Shown in pieces: positions 1 to 7,187 of a DNA stretch of 36,158 bases; within the stretch, counting starts at the first letter, position 1, and each line of letters starts with the position of its first letter. Under the pieces are notes generated by a model, which was not told the origin of the DNA, did not search any database, and saw nothing but the letters and a program-made list of their open reading frames with translations. This stretch comes from an uncultured Myxococcales bacterium (GTDB lineage: Bacteria > Myxococcota_A > Polyangia > Polyangiales > Polyangiaceae): contig CALFNG010000388.1 of the NCBI GenBank assembly GCA_937902985.1, positions 1-36,158 on the forward strand, given 5' to 3'. The translations under genes and the position numbers were made by a program.

Positions 1-30
1 ATTTAGTCAAACCTGGGCGAATAAATCGGG

Positions 31-55
31 CGAGCGTGATCGAAGATCACGCTCG
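31..55. terminator. Perfect 11-bp hairpin with GAA loop
   Basis: The arms CGAGCGTGATC (31-41) and GATCACGCTCG (45-55) pair perfectly around a 3-nt loop. The right arm is followed by TCGATTT, so there is only a short T-run. It lies beyond the stop of the truncated GntR gene and could be the terminator of that gene or of a gene left of the window. It could equally be a palindromic protein-binding site. Confidence 0.4.
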
Positions 56-92
56 TCGATTTAGCGCGCGGTCTCTCTTCGGCCCCTCTGCC

Positions 93-224
93 TCACACGC
101 CCGTCAGCGCGCGCTCGGCCGGCAAGTTGGTGCCGGGCAGCCACCGCCCGGTGATGATCTCGGTCGCCAGCTGTTCGAAGACTTGCTCGGAGAGCGAACG
201 GGTCCGAATCGCGTGCAGCGGCAT
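93..224 (-). pseudogene. Truncated GntR-family transcription regulator (N-terminal stub)
   Basis: A 43-codon frame starts at an ATG preceded by AGGGGG. It reads like the beginning of a GntR/FadR-family winged helix-turn-helix: residues 10-37 run [14 protein letters not shown], then [15 protein letters not shown]. In an intact family member this continues through the recognition helix into a 150-200 residue effector domain. Here a TGA follows two residues later, so the recognition helix and the effector domain are missing. No continuation is visible before the window edge. It sits divergently from purC. I infer a decayed regulator remnant; a very short functional protein is unlikely because it could not bind DNA in the normal way. 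Confidence 0.6.
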
Positions 225-256
225 CAAACCCCCTGGTGGGAAGGCCGGCGTGACAA

Positions 257-267
257 TGGTCGAACCC
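257..267. promoter_or_regulatory. Operator-like site matching the FadR-subfamily pattern
   Basis: TGGTCGAACCC fits the TGGTNNNACCA pattern known for several GntR/FadR-subfamily regulators at every fixed position except the last. It lies 33 nt upstream of the GntR stub and about 54 nt upstream of purC, the expected place for an autoregulatory operator. The link is inferred from position and pattern only. Confidence 0.35.
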
Positions 268-320
268 CTAGTACAACATGCGCGCGTTCTCCCGGCCGGT
301 GCGCTAGAAGCACGAGACCC

Positions 321-1319
321 ATGGTCGATACGGTGACCCTCAGGAACGCGCTCCCGAACTGTCTCGCCGAGACGGACCTTCGCTCGCTCGGGTCGAAGTA
401 CGAGGGCAAGGTACGCGACAACTATACCCGCGATGGGCAGCGATTCATCGTCGTGACGGATCGGATCAGCGCCTTCGATCGCGTGCTCGGGACCATCCCC
501 TTCAAGGGGCAGGTGCTGAACCGGCTCGCCGCGTGGTGGTTCGAGAAGACGAAGAGCATCGTCCCGAATCATGTCGTCGGGGTGCCCGATCCCAACGTGC
601 TGCAGTGCGTCGAGTGCGAGCCGATCCTCGTCGAGATGGTGGTTCGCGCGTACGCGACCGGCACCACGTCGACGAGCCTCTGGACCAACTACGAGAAGGG
701 CGTCCGCGTGTTCTGCGGACACCGCCTCCCCGAAGGTCTGAAGAAGCACCAGAAGCTCGCGGCGCTCATCTTGACGCCCACGACCAAGGCGCCCAAGGGC
801 GAGCACGACGTGTCGGGCTCGCGCGAAGAGATCCTCGCCACCGGAAAGGTGACGGCGAAGGACTTCGACGAGGCCGCGGTGCTGGCCATGAAGCTGTTCG
901 AGGCTGGCCAGAGCCTCTGCGCCGAGCGGGGCCTCATTCTCGTGGACACGAAGTACGAGTTCGGCCGGACGCCCGAGGGGCGCATGGTCGTCATCGACGA
1001 GATCCACACGCCCGACTCCTCGCGCTTCTGGCGCGCGGACACGTACGGAGAGCGGTTCGCGGCGGGCAAAGACCCGGAGCCGCTCGACAAGGACTTCGTG
1101 CGCCGGTGGTACAGCGCCCAGGGGTACATGGGCGACGGCGAGGCCCCGCCCATGCCCGACGAGATTCGCATCGGTGCGGCGGAGCGTTACATCGCGGCAT
1201 ACGAGCAGATCACCGGCGAGCCCTTCGTGCCGAACACGGAGCCGCCGGCCGCCCGCATGGCGAACCTCGCGAGTCACGCGAGTCATGCCAGTCACCAGCA
1301 GAGCGGAGCCAGCCGATGA
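321..1319 (+). CDS. purC: Phosphoribosylaminoimidazole-succinocarboxamide synthase
   Basis: SAICAR synthase joins aspartate to CAIR with ATP in de novo purine synthesis, in the cytosol. The 332-residue product has the family N-terminus ([12 protein letters not shown] at 24-35, [20 protein letters not shown] at 44-63) and is the longer PurC form of about 300 residues rather than the short E. coli form. I chose the ATG at 321 because this motif then lies near the N-terminus; the frame stays open further upstream but that part has no family similarity. The 3' end carries three tandem 9-nt units (1269-1295) giving an Ala-Ser-His triplet repeat. The stop overlaps the purS start as ATGA, so the two are probably translationally coupled. 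Confidence 0.95.
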   Translation: MVDTVTLRNALPNCLAETDLRSLGSKYEGKVRDNYTRDGQRFIVVTDRISAFDRVLGTIPFKGQVLNRLAAWWFEKTKSIVPNHVVGVPDPNVLQCVECEPILVEMVVRAYATGTTSTSLWTNYEKGVRVFCGHRLPEGLKKHQKLAALILTPTTKAPKGEHDVSGSREEILATGKVTAKDFDEAAVLAMKLFEAGQSLCAERGLILVDTKYEFGRTPEGRMVVIDEIHTPDSSRFWRADTYGERFAAGKDPEPLDKDFVRRWYSAQGYMGDGEAPPMPDEIRIGAAERYIAAYEQITGEPFVPNTEPPAARMANLASHASHASHQQSGASR

Positions 1320-1558
1320 AAGCCACCGTGGTCGTGACGTTGAAGCCCGAAGTGCTCGACCCGCAGGGCGACGCGGTGCGCCGCGCGCTCGAGAAGCTCG
1401 GTTTCCAGGGCGTGAAGGGCGTGCGGGTGGGCAAGCTCATCGAGATCGAGCTCGACGACGCGCAGGCTCGCGCGCCGGGCGTTGCGGACAAGCTGCGGAA
1501 GATGGCCGACGAGCTCCTCGCCAACCCGGTCATCGAAGACTTCGACGTCAAGGTCTGA
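1316..1558 (+). CDS. purS: Phosphoribosylformylglycinamidine synthase subunit PurS
   Basis: PurS is the small subunit that holds PurL and PurQ together in the three-subunit FGAM synthase of de novo purine synthesis. The 80-residue product is the usual length and begins [18 protein letters not shown], a hallmark of the family, with the conserved [10 protein letters not shown] strand at about 39-48. It overlaps the purC stop by 4 nt (ATGA). purQ and purL are not next to it: the following gene is convergent, so the complex must be completed from elsewhere in the genome. Confidence 0.95.
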   Translation: MKATVVVTLKPEVLDPQGDAVRRALEKLGFQGVKGVRVGKLIEIELDDAQARAPGVADKLRKMADELLANPVIEDFDVKV

Positions 1559-1580
1559 ACGCGCCGGCGTTGCAGACGCG

Positions 1581-2807
1581 TCACATCCTGATCGGCGTCG
1601 GCATGAAGAGCAGGACGAAGAACGCCAGGGTCAGGATCGCGATGAGCGCCCGGCCGCGGCCGAGCGGCTCTTCTCCCGTGGGCGGGTGATCGACGGTGGT
1701 GCTCGACGGGCGAAGGGCGCCCCAGCGAGCCTCCATCGCGATCAGGACGCCGAGGCCGAGGAACCAGGCGGCCCACACGGCCGCTGAGCTCCTGTCCCGG
1801 AAGAGGCCCGCGAGGACGGCGAGTCCGAGCGTGGCGAGTACGCGGGTGCGAAGGTCGAGCGGCGAGGCGTCGCTCGCGTCGGGTTCCGCGCGGCGGGTCG
1901 TAGCCGCGCGCGGTTGCGAAAGGCTCCCGAGGATGGCGAGGGCCTCGAACCACACGAGCCAGAAGAGGGAGTCGTTCACGTGGTGGCCGAGGTGCCAGAG
2001 ACCCAGGCCGGCGCTCACGTCGCGCGCGGCGAAGCTGGCGATGCTGACGAAGAAGAAGACGAGCATCGATCGGTGCACCCACTGCGCGATGCGGTTCTGC
2101 TTCGGCCCGAACAGCGCAAACGCGACGTGACCGGCGTCGAGCTGGCCGGCGGGGATGAGATTGATCATCGTCACGAACATCCCTCCCCAGCCCGCGAAGG
2201 CGACGGGAGACAGCATGAGGTCCGAGCCCGGGGGGACCGCCGGTGCAAAGAGGTGATCGAGCAAGCGCGTGAGCAGCGATTCGCCGAGCTGCAGGCCGGA
2301 CTCGGCGGTCTCGATCGGGACGACCTGCGAGTGTGCGGTGCCCCACGCGTAGAGCGGAATGGCCAGCGCGAGGCCGGCGAGGGGCCCCGCAGCGCCGATG
2401 TCGAGCAGCGCCCGCCGGGTTGGAATGCTCGACCGCATGCGGATGACCGCGCCCATCGTGCCGAACGGAGACAGGATGGGTAGCGGGATGAAGAAGGGGA
2501 GCGACGCGTCGACCTTGTGGCGTCGTGCGGCGATGTAATGACCGAACTCGTGCGCGAGGAGGATGCCGAGGAGCGCGCCGGTGAACTGCGTCGCGTGGAC
2601 GAGCGCCACCCGGAAGGTCTCTTGCCGGTCCCACTGCGTGACGAAGACGCTCGCGACCGTCGCGGTGAACAGGAGCGCGTTCGCTCGCCACGCGAAGGGC
2701 GCCAGCGTGCGCGCCGAGTCCGGCGCTGAAGGCCGGCTACTCGAGCGAGTCGAGGGCGTCGCGGAGGGCGGCGGCGAGTCGGCCGAATCGGGGGGCAAGG
2801 CGGGCAT
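1581..2807 (-). CDS. M50-family (site-2-protease-like) membrane zinc metalloprotease
   Basis: This 408-residue protein has several hydrophobic membrane segments. The zinc-binding HEFGH is at residues 86-90 inside a hydrophobic stretch, GPLAG at about 141-145, and a second metal-ligand motif LDAGH at 223-227. Together they identify an intramembrane protease of the M50 class, which in known members cleaves membrane-anchored regulators. Its substrate is unknown. Residues 1-35 are a Ser/Pro-rich low-complexity tail. The ATG at 2807 lies inside the upstream FliH/SctL-like gene (71-nt overlap) but is preceded by TAGGAA at good spacing, and no later ATG is available before the first membrane segment. 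It is the last gene of a four-gene overlapping operon. Confidence 0.85.
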   Translation of the reverse strand: MPALPPDSADSPPPSATPSTRSSSRPSAPDSARTLAPFAWRANALLFTATVASVFVTQWDRQETFRVALVHATQFTGALLGILLAHEFGHYIAARRHKVDASLPFFIPLPILSPFGTMGAVIRMRSSIPTRRALLDIGAAGPLAGLALAIPLYAWGTAHSQVVPIETAESGLQLGESLLTRLLDHLFAPAVPPGSDLMLSPVAFAGWGGMFVTMINLIPAGQLDAGHVAFALFGPKQNRIAQWVHRSMLVFFFVSIASFAARDVSAGLGLWHLGHHVNDSLFWLVWFEALAILGSLSQPRAATTRRAEPDASDASPLDLRTRVLATLGLAVLAGLFRDRSSAAVWAAWFLGLGVLIAMEARWGALRPSSTTVDHPPTGEEPLGRGRALIAILTLAFFVLLFMPTPIRM

Positions 2808-3390
2808 CGATGGTTCCTACATCGGTGTGTAGCCGAAGCTCGCCGCGCGCAAGGGTCTCGTCGCTCCGCACTTCGACGGACCCGAGGTCGAGAGCACCGC
2901 TCGCGAGCAGCCGTTTGAGCTCGTCCGCGTCGAGAGGGTGGGCCTCGACGAGCGCGCGCCTCGCCCCGCGGGTCTCGTCGAAGACCGCACGCGCCAGGGC
3001 CGCGATGTGCGACGGGTCGAGCGTGAGCGACGCGCCGAGCAAGCGCTCGGCGAGGACCACAGCCAGAGCGATCACGCGCTCTCGGTCGCGACCGCGCGTG
3101 GACTCCTCCTTCTGTCGCAAGGCGAGCCACCGGGCCGTGAGCTCGGAAGACGCTTCTTCGCGTGCTTCGCGCGTCGCGGTCTCCACCGCGTGTGCGGCCT
3201 GCGCCCGCGCGCCGGCCATCAGGGCTTCTGCCGCGGCCCGCGCCTCGACCATCACGCGCTCGGCCGCCAGGCGCGCATCGAGCTCTTCACGAGCGACGCG
3301 TCGCGCGGCGGCGGCCCCGGCGCGCGGCGCGAGGAGCGGTTCGCCGCGCTGGGCTGCCGATGCCGGAATGATGCGCCCCCTCGCCGTCAC
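2737..3390 (-). CDS. FliH/SctL/V-ATPase-E-like stalk protein
   Basis: The 217-residue product has an Ala/Arg/Glu-rich, probably coiled-coil region at about 30-115. A globular C-terminal half follows with an ERLLGASLTLDP segment and alternating strands and helices. This layout is that of FliH, SctL/YscL and the E subunit of rotary ATPases, which form the peripheral stalk that regulates an export ATPase. No other flagellar or type III secretion gene is in the window, so the partner ATPase is not known. The start overlaps the preceding small gene by 4 nt (ATGA). The family call rests on overall pattern rather than on catalytic residues. Confidence 0.6.
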   Translation of the reverse strand: MTARGRIIPASAAQRGEPLLAPRAGAAAARRVAREELDARLAAERVMVEARAAAEALMAGARAQAAHAVETATREAREEASSELTARWLALRQKEESTRGRDRERVIALAVVLAERLLGASLTLDPSHIAALARAVFDETRGARRALVEAHPLDADELKRLLASGALDLGSVEVRSDETLARGELRLHTDVGTIDARLAPRFGRLAAALRDALDSLE

Positions 3391-3614
3391 GCGAGCCTCA
3401 CGGCGTCGATCGTCATGGCCAGCTCGGAGATGACGCGCGCGAGCCCGCGGGCGCGCGCTTCACGCGAGGCTGCACCGAGCTTGCGTAGCCACTCCGTCGC
3501 CGGACCGTTGCCGGGTCCGCCGAGCGCGCTCGCGACGTCGTCGACGGGCTCGCCAACGAGCACGCTCACGGCGACGAACGCCGTCTCCCAGGTAACGCTC
3601 GGCGCTGCGTTCAC
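3387..3614 (-). CDS. Small conserved-looking protein of unknown function
   Basis: I do not recognise this 75-residue protein. It starts at a GTG overlapping the stop of the metallo-beta-lactamase gene (GTGA), and its stop overlaps the start of the FliH/SctL-like gene. The tight packing on both sides is the main evidence that it is real. It has a mostly helical, Ala-rich composition with no Cys, no signal peptide and no clear membrane helix. Its place directly before the stalk-like protein suggests a physical or regulatory partner, which is inference. Confidence 0.6.
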   Translation of the reverse strand: MNAAPSVTWETAFVAVSVLVGEPVDDVASALGGPGNGPATEWLRKLGAASREARARGLARVISELAMTIDAVRLA

Positions 3615-4426
3615 GGGCGACCCTCGTCTGCGAGCTTCTTCAAGTGCGCCTTGACGCTCAAGAGCGCGATGGGCCACCTGCTCGCCGGGACGTCGTCGTA
3701 CGCTTCGGGCAGGATCTGCTCGGCGGTCGGAGAAGCGAGCCCCCCGGCGCGCAAGGCGGCGCGCGCGGCGACGATCTTGGCCTCGCGCTTCTTGCGATGG
3801 GCCACGTAGCCGCGAAAGAGCACCGTGGGTTGGTCGATCGGTTCGCCATGAGCTGGCAACGCGACGCGAGCGTCGAGCCGACCCAGGCGCTCGAGCTGCT
3901 CGAGGTAGGCGCGCATGTCGCCGTCGATCGGATCGATGAGGATCGTCCCGACGCTCGCGACCATGTCGCCGGCGACCACGGCCCGCTCGTCGGCGTTCCA
4001 GAGGCACACGTGTCCCGGCGCATGACCCGGCGTATGGAGAACCTGCCACGCGTCGGGCACGGGTCCGTCGAGGACGAGCGTGTCGCCGTCTTCGAGGCGC
4101 CTCGCCACGGGCGTCGCGATGCGCGCCGCCGTCTCGGCGTGGGCCCAGAGCGGCACCCCGAGCGCCCGCAGCAGCGCGTCGGCCCCGCCGACGTGGTCGG
4201 GATGGTGATGCGTCGCCACGACCGCCACGAGCCGGCGCCCTTCGGCCTCGAGCGAGCGCGCCCATTCGATCCACGCGCGCTGCTCGTCGGCGAAGGGCGT
4301 CGCCGGCTCGACGAGCAGCACCTCCCGGGCGCCGAGCGCGTAGCTGTTCGTGTGCGTCGCCGGCGGGAGCGTGGGGGTGCGCGCCGCGAACAGCGCGATC
4401 GAACGGGCAATCTCTCTCGGTCGCAT
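3611..4426 (-). CDS. Metallo-beta-lactamase-fold hydrolase (LACTB2/glyoxalase-II-like)
   Basis: The 271-residue protein carries the complete metal-binding set of the family: THHHPDHVGG at 72-81, HTPGHAPGHV at 131-140, AGDMVAS at 152-158 and LPAHGE at 190-195. A helical C-terminal domain after residue 200, including an HRKKREAKI stretch, resembles LACTB2-type enzymes, which may hydrolyse thioesters or RNA. The substrate cannot be told from the sequence. There is no signal peptide, so it should act in the cytosol. It heads the overlapping operon with the 75-residue protein, the FliH/SctL-like protein and the M50 protease. The thiolase gene starts upstream on the same strand, with 66 nt between the two genes. 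Confidence 0.85.
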   Translation of the reverse strand: MRPREIARSIALFAARTPTLPPATHTNSYALGAREVLLVEPATPFADEQRAWIEWARSLEAEGRRLVAVVATHHHPDHVGGADALLRALGVPLWAHAETAARIATPVARRLEDGDTLVLDGPVPDAWQVLHTPGHAPGHVCLWNADERAVVAGDMVASVGTILIDPIDGDMRAYLEQLERLGRLDARVALPAHGEPIDQPTVLFRGYVAHRKKREAKIVAARAALRAGGLASPTAEQILPEAYDDVPASRWPIALLSVKAHLKKLADEGRP

Positions 4427-4492
4427 GATCCGCGTGCGCTGGCCTCTCCTCGGGGCGTCTGCCGGCGGGAAAGACCTCGGCGCCCGCGCCCC

Positions 4493-5677
4493 TCAGCGCT
4501 CGACGACGACGGTCAGCGCCTCGCCGCCGCCGATGCAGATGCTCGCAAGGCCGCGCTTGTCGCCCCGGTCTTTCATGGCGTGCAAGAGCGTGGTCACGAT
4601 GCGCGCGCCCGACGCACCGATGGGGTGTCCGAGCGCGACCGCGCCCCCTCGAACGTTGACCCGTTGCGGATCGATCCCGACGAGCCGGCTGTTGACCATC
4701 GTGACGACCGCGAACGCCTCGTTGATCTCGAAGAGATCGATGCGCTCTTTCGTCATGCCGAGCTGCCCCAGGGTCTTGTCGATCGACTTGGCCGGCGCGG
4801 TCGTGAACCATTCCGGCGCCTGGGCCGCGCCGCCGTACCCGACGAGGCGCGCGAGCGGCTCGAGCTTGTGTTCCTTCACCGCCCGCTCGCTCGCGAGCAC
4901 GAGCGCCGCCGCCCCGTCGTTGAGGCTCGACGCATTCGCCGCGGTGATGGTTCCGACCTTCGAGAACGCCGGCTTCAGCGTGGAGAACTTCGAGGGGTCG
5001 CCCTTCGACGGGCCCTCGTCGTCCTTCACGACGGCTGGCTCGCCCTTCTTCTGCGCCGCGCTCACCGGCTCGATCTCGGCGGCGAAGAGGCCCTCTCGCT
5101 GCGCCGCGAGCGCGCGGCGGAAGCTCTCCTTCGCAAACTCGTCTTGCTCGGCGCGGGAGACCTTGTATTCGGCCGCGCATTTGTCGCCGCAGGTCCCCAT
5201 GTGGACGTCGTCGTACGGGTCCCACAGCCCATCGCGGATCATCCCGTCGACGAGCTTCGCGTCGCCCATGCGGTACCCCGTGCGCGCCCGCTCGAGGTAG
5301 TAGGGCGCGTTCGACATCGACTCCATTCCGCCGCAGACGACGAGGTGCGCGTCGCCGAGCGCGATGGCGCGGGCGCCGAAGATGAGCGCTTGCATGCCCG
5401 AGCCGCAGACCTTGCTCACGGTCGTCGTCGGCGTGGTGTTCGGGATGCCGGCGGCGAGCGAGGCCTGCCGGGCGGGGGCCTGCCCGATACCCGCCGAGAG
5501 GACATTCCCCATGAACACCTCTTCGATCGCATCGGGCGTGAGCTTCGCTCGCTTGAGCGCACCCTGAATGGCGGTCGCTCCCAGCTGGGGCGCGCGAAGC
5601 GAAGAGAGGGAACCGAGAAACGCGCCGATCGGCGTGCGAGCGGCGCTCACGATGTAGATGGCGGCAGATTCCGACAT
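4493..5677 (-). CDS. Acetyl-CoA acetyltransferase (thiolase)
   Basis: This 394-residue enzyme is the normal length for a type II thiolase, which condenses two acetyl-CoA or cleaves 3-ketoacyl-CoA. The acylated Cys91 is in SKVCGSGMQ, the catalytic His is in the GHPIGASGARI motif, and the C-terminal active-site Cys is in SICIGGGEAL. The N-terminus (SAARTPIGAFLG) is also typical. The frame is open further upstream, but the ATG at 5677 is preceded by GAAGAGG and gives the standard start. Its role could be beta-oxidation, ketone-body metabolism or polyhydroxyalkanoate precursor supply; the neighbours do not decide which. Confidence 0.93.
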   Translation of the reverse strand: MSESAAIYIVSAARTPIGAFLGSLSSLRAPQLGATAIQGALKRAKLTPDAIEEVFMGNVLSAGIGQAPARQASLAAGIPNTTPTTTVSKVCGSGMQALIFGARAIALGDAHLVVCGGMESMSNAPYYLERARTGYRMGDAKLVDGMIRDGLWDPYDDVHMGTCGDKCAAEYKVSRAEQDEFAKESFRRALAAQREGLFAAEIEPVSAAQKKGEPAVVKDDEGPSKGDPSKFSTLKPAFSKVGTITAANASSLNDGAAALVLASERAVKEHKLEPLARLVGYGGAAQAPEWFTTAPAKSIDKTLGQLGMTKERIDLFEINEAFAVVTMVNSRLVGIDPQRVNVRGGAVALGHPIGASGARIVTTLLHAMKDRGDKRGLASICIGGGEALTVVVER

Positions 5678-5748
5678 GGGTGGCCTCTTCGCGTCTGGCG
5701 TCTCGCCTATCTTGAGATCGCCTGCGTCTTCCCGTCTAGGAGCTTGTA

Positions 5749-5769
5749 GCGTAACCCCCTGGGTTGCGC
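5749..5769. promoter_or_regulatory. Palindrome in a divergent intergenic region
   Basis: GCGTAACCC and GGGTTGCGC form a 9-bp stem (one wobble pair) around a 3-nt loop. It lies between the divergent thiolase gene and the small basic protein gene, a plausible operator position. TGTAGCGT occurs at 5745-5752 and again at 5785-5792. No regulator can be assigned. Confidence 0.25.
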
Positions 5770-5812
5770 GCCTCGAGACGGTCCTGTAGCGTGCCGCCCC
5801 CCGAGGAAACCC

Positions 5813-6145
5813 ATGGCCGAGACGAAGTTTGCCGAGTTCATCGCTTCGAAGAAGCTCGATACGCGCCGCATCCTGGCGGCTTCCCACCGGATGGAGCAGC
5901 TCCAGCCGGAGGACCGCATCATCAAGCTCAACAAGCGCCGCGCTCGCGCGGCCGAGAGCGGCGACAGCGCGCCGAAGGAAACCAGGAAGCCCCGCTCGGG
6001 CCGGCCGGTGACGCCTCGCGCCATGACCGCGGCGCTGACGGGCGGGAAGCTCAGCGGCCCTATGAAGACGCGGCTACTTCTGGCCGTCAACCACCTCCTC
6101 GAGCTGAAGAAGCAGGAGAAGGTCGACCTCCGCCTGCTCTTCTGA
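5813..6145 (+). CDS. Small basic protein of unknown function
   Basis: The 110-residue product is Lys/Arg-rich, with no Cys, signal peptide or membrane helix. Residues 1-45 (MAETKFAEFIASKKLDTRRI onward) and the C-terminal half (from about 70, with a LLLAVNHLLELKKQEKVDL helix) look helical, joined by a basic linker with KPRSGRPVTPR. GAGGAAA sits at good distance before the ATG. I do not recognise the family. The basic composition would fit a nucleic-acid-binding or chromosome-associated protein, but that is only a possibility. It is divergent from the thiolase gene. Confidence 0.7.
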   Translation: MAETKFAEFIASKKLDTRRILAASHRMEQLQPEDRIIKLNKRRARAAESGDSAPKETRKPRSGRPVTPRAMTAALTGGKLSGPMKTRLLLAVNHLLELKKQEKVDLRLLF

Positions 6146-6575
6146 TCGCTCGCTGGCGTGCGCGGGGTAGCTCCCGCTCCAGCGGTTGACCCCGAGGGCC
6201 TGCTCGGCCCCGCACCGGCTCGTGACGCCGAAAAGTGGGCCGCCTGGTGCGCTCGCGGGCAACCTCGGCGAATGCTCGTCGTGGCGGCTGCTGTGGTCTT
6301 GAGTCTCGTCGTGCTCGACTTGCGTGATCTGCTGAATCGGCCCAGGCAAGGGTGAAGGCGCGCGATGAGCGGCTCCGCCGCGAACGGGAGCAGCGCCCGT
6401 CGACGCAGGCCGTCAACCTTTCCGATATGGCGGCTTGATCGGGCCGCTTGAATGAGCCAAAGGCTGGAGCATCCAATAGAGGTTAGTGGGTGCAACGCTT
6501 TTCCCCGCTCCGTTCGTCTCCCCGCTCGCTGCCTTCGTTGCGGCGGCGCCGCCTACTCGCGAGCTGAAGTCGCGC
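6146..6575. other. Gene-poor spacer before the sigma-factor gene
   Basis: No well-supported gene. A 65-codon GTG frame at 6158-6355 has a hydrophobic stretch near its end (LVVAAAVVLSLVVLDL), but its third-position GC is lower than in the real genes and no ribosome site is evident. The sigma-factor promoter should lie between about 6360 and 6480, where the base composition is slightly more AT-rich; I could not pick out a convincing -35/-10 pair. Confidence 0.3.
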
Positions 6576-7187
6576 ATGTGGGACGAGGACAGACTCATCG
6601 CACGCGCGGCCGCTGACGACGAAGCGGCCTTCCGTGATCTCTACATCCGTCATCGGGGCGACGTCTCTCGGCTCGTTTATCGAATGCTCGGGGGTCGGGG
6701 CGACCTCGACGACGTCATTCAGGAAGTCTTCGTTCAGGTCCACAAGAGCCTCAAAGACTTTCGCGGGCAGTCGAAATTCAGCACCTGGCTGCACCGCGTC
6801 ACGGTGAACGTCGTACTGATGCACCGGCGCGCCGCGCGCAGCCGGCCCGTGTTCGCCGACGAGCCTCTCGGAGAGGCCCTCGTTCACGGCGAAGACGTGG
6901 CGCCCGACGAAGACGTCGAACGCCGAGAGCGCGTTCGCGCCTTCGCGCGCCTGCTCGAGAGGCTCGCCGAGAAGAAGCGCGTCGTCTTCATCTTGCACGA
7001 GCTGGAAGGGATCGCCCCCGTGGAGATCGCCCAGATCGTCGGCGCTCCCGTCTTGACCGTTCGCACGCGCCTCTTCTACGCGCGCCGCGAGCTCGAAGCG
7101 ATGCTGGCTGATGAGCCGTCGCTATCCGGACTCAACCTCCGGTTCTCCAAAGCTCCTGGCGCCGAAGGCGCCGAAGAGGACGTATGA
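6576..7187 (+). CDS. ECF-type RNA polymerase sigma factor
   Basis: The 203-residue product has the two-domain layout of extracytoplasmic-function sigma factors. Region 2 covers about residues 15-80 (FRDLYIRHRGDVSRLVYRML, then DLDDVIQEVFVQVHKSL and FSTWLHRVTVN). Region 4 is at about 130-180, with a helix-turn-helix in IAPVEIAQIVGAPVLTVRTR. I prefer the ATG at 6576 because the protein then starts MWDEDRLIARAAADDEAAF as the family does. An in-frame GTG at 6486 with a GAGG nearby would add 30 non-conserved residues. The stop overlaps the next gene's start as ATGA, tying it to the FecR-domain protein, its probable membrane regulator. Confidence 0.88.
   Translation: MWDEDRLIARAAADDEAAFRDLYIRHRGDVSRLVYRMLGGRGDLDDVIQEVFVQVHKSLKDFRGQSKFSTWLHRVTVNVVLMHRRAARSRPVFADEPLGEALVHGEDVAPDEDVERRERVRAFARLLERLAEKKRVVFILHELEGIAPVEIAQIVGAPVLTVRTRLFYARRELEAMLADEPSLSGLNLRFSKAPGAEGAEEDV

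Noticed and set aside
93-1295. 400-codon minus-strand frame over purC
   Set aside because: Only its last 43 codons (the GntR stub) look like protein; the rest is the antisense shadow of purC.
533-1558. Long open frame upstream of purS in the same frame
   Set aside because: The part before 1316 is Arg-rich shadow translation of purC; only the last 80 codons are PurS.
6158-6355. Possible small membrane protein of 65 residues
   Set aside because: No ribosome site, lower third-position GC than real genes and no family resemblance; mentioned only in the gap entry.
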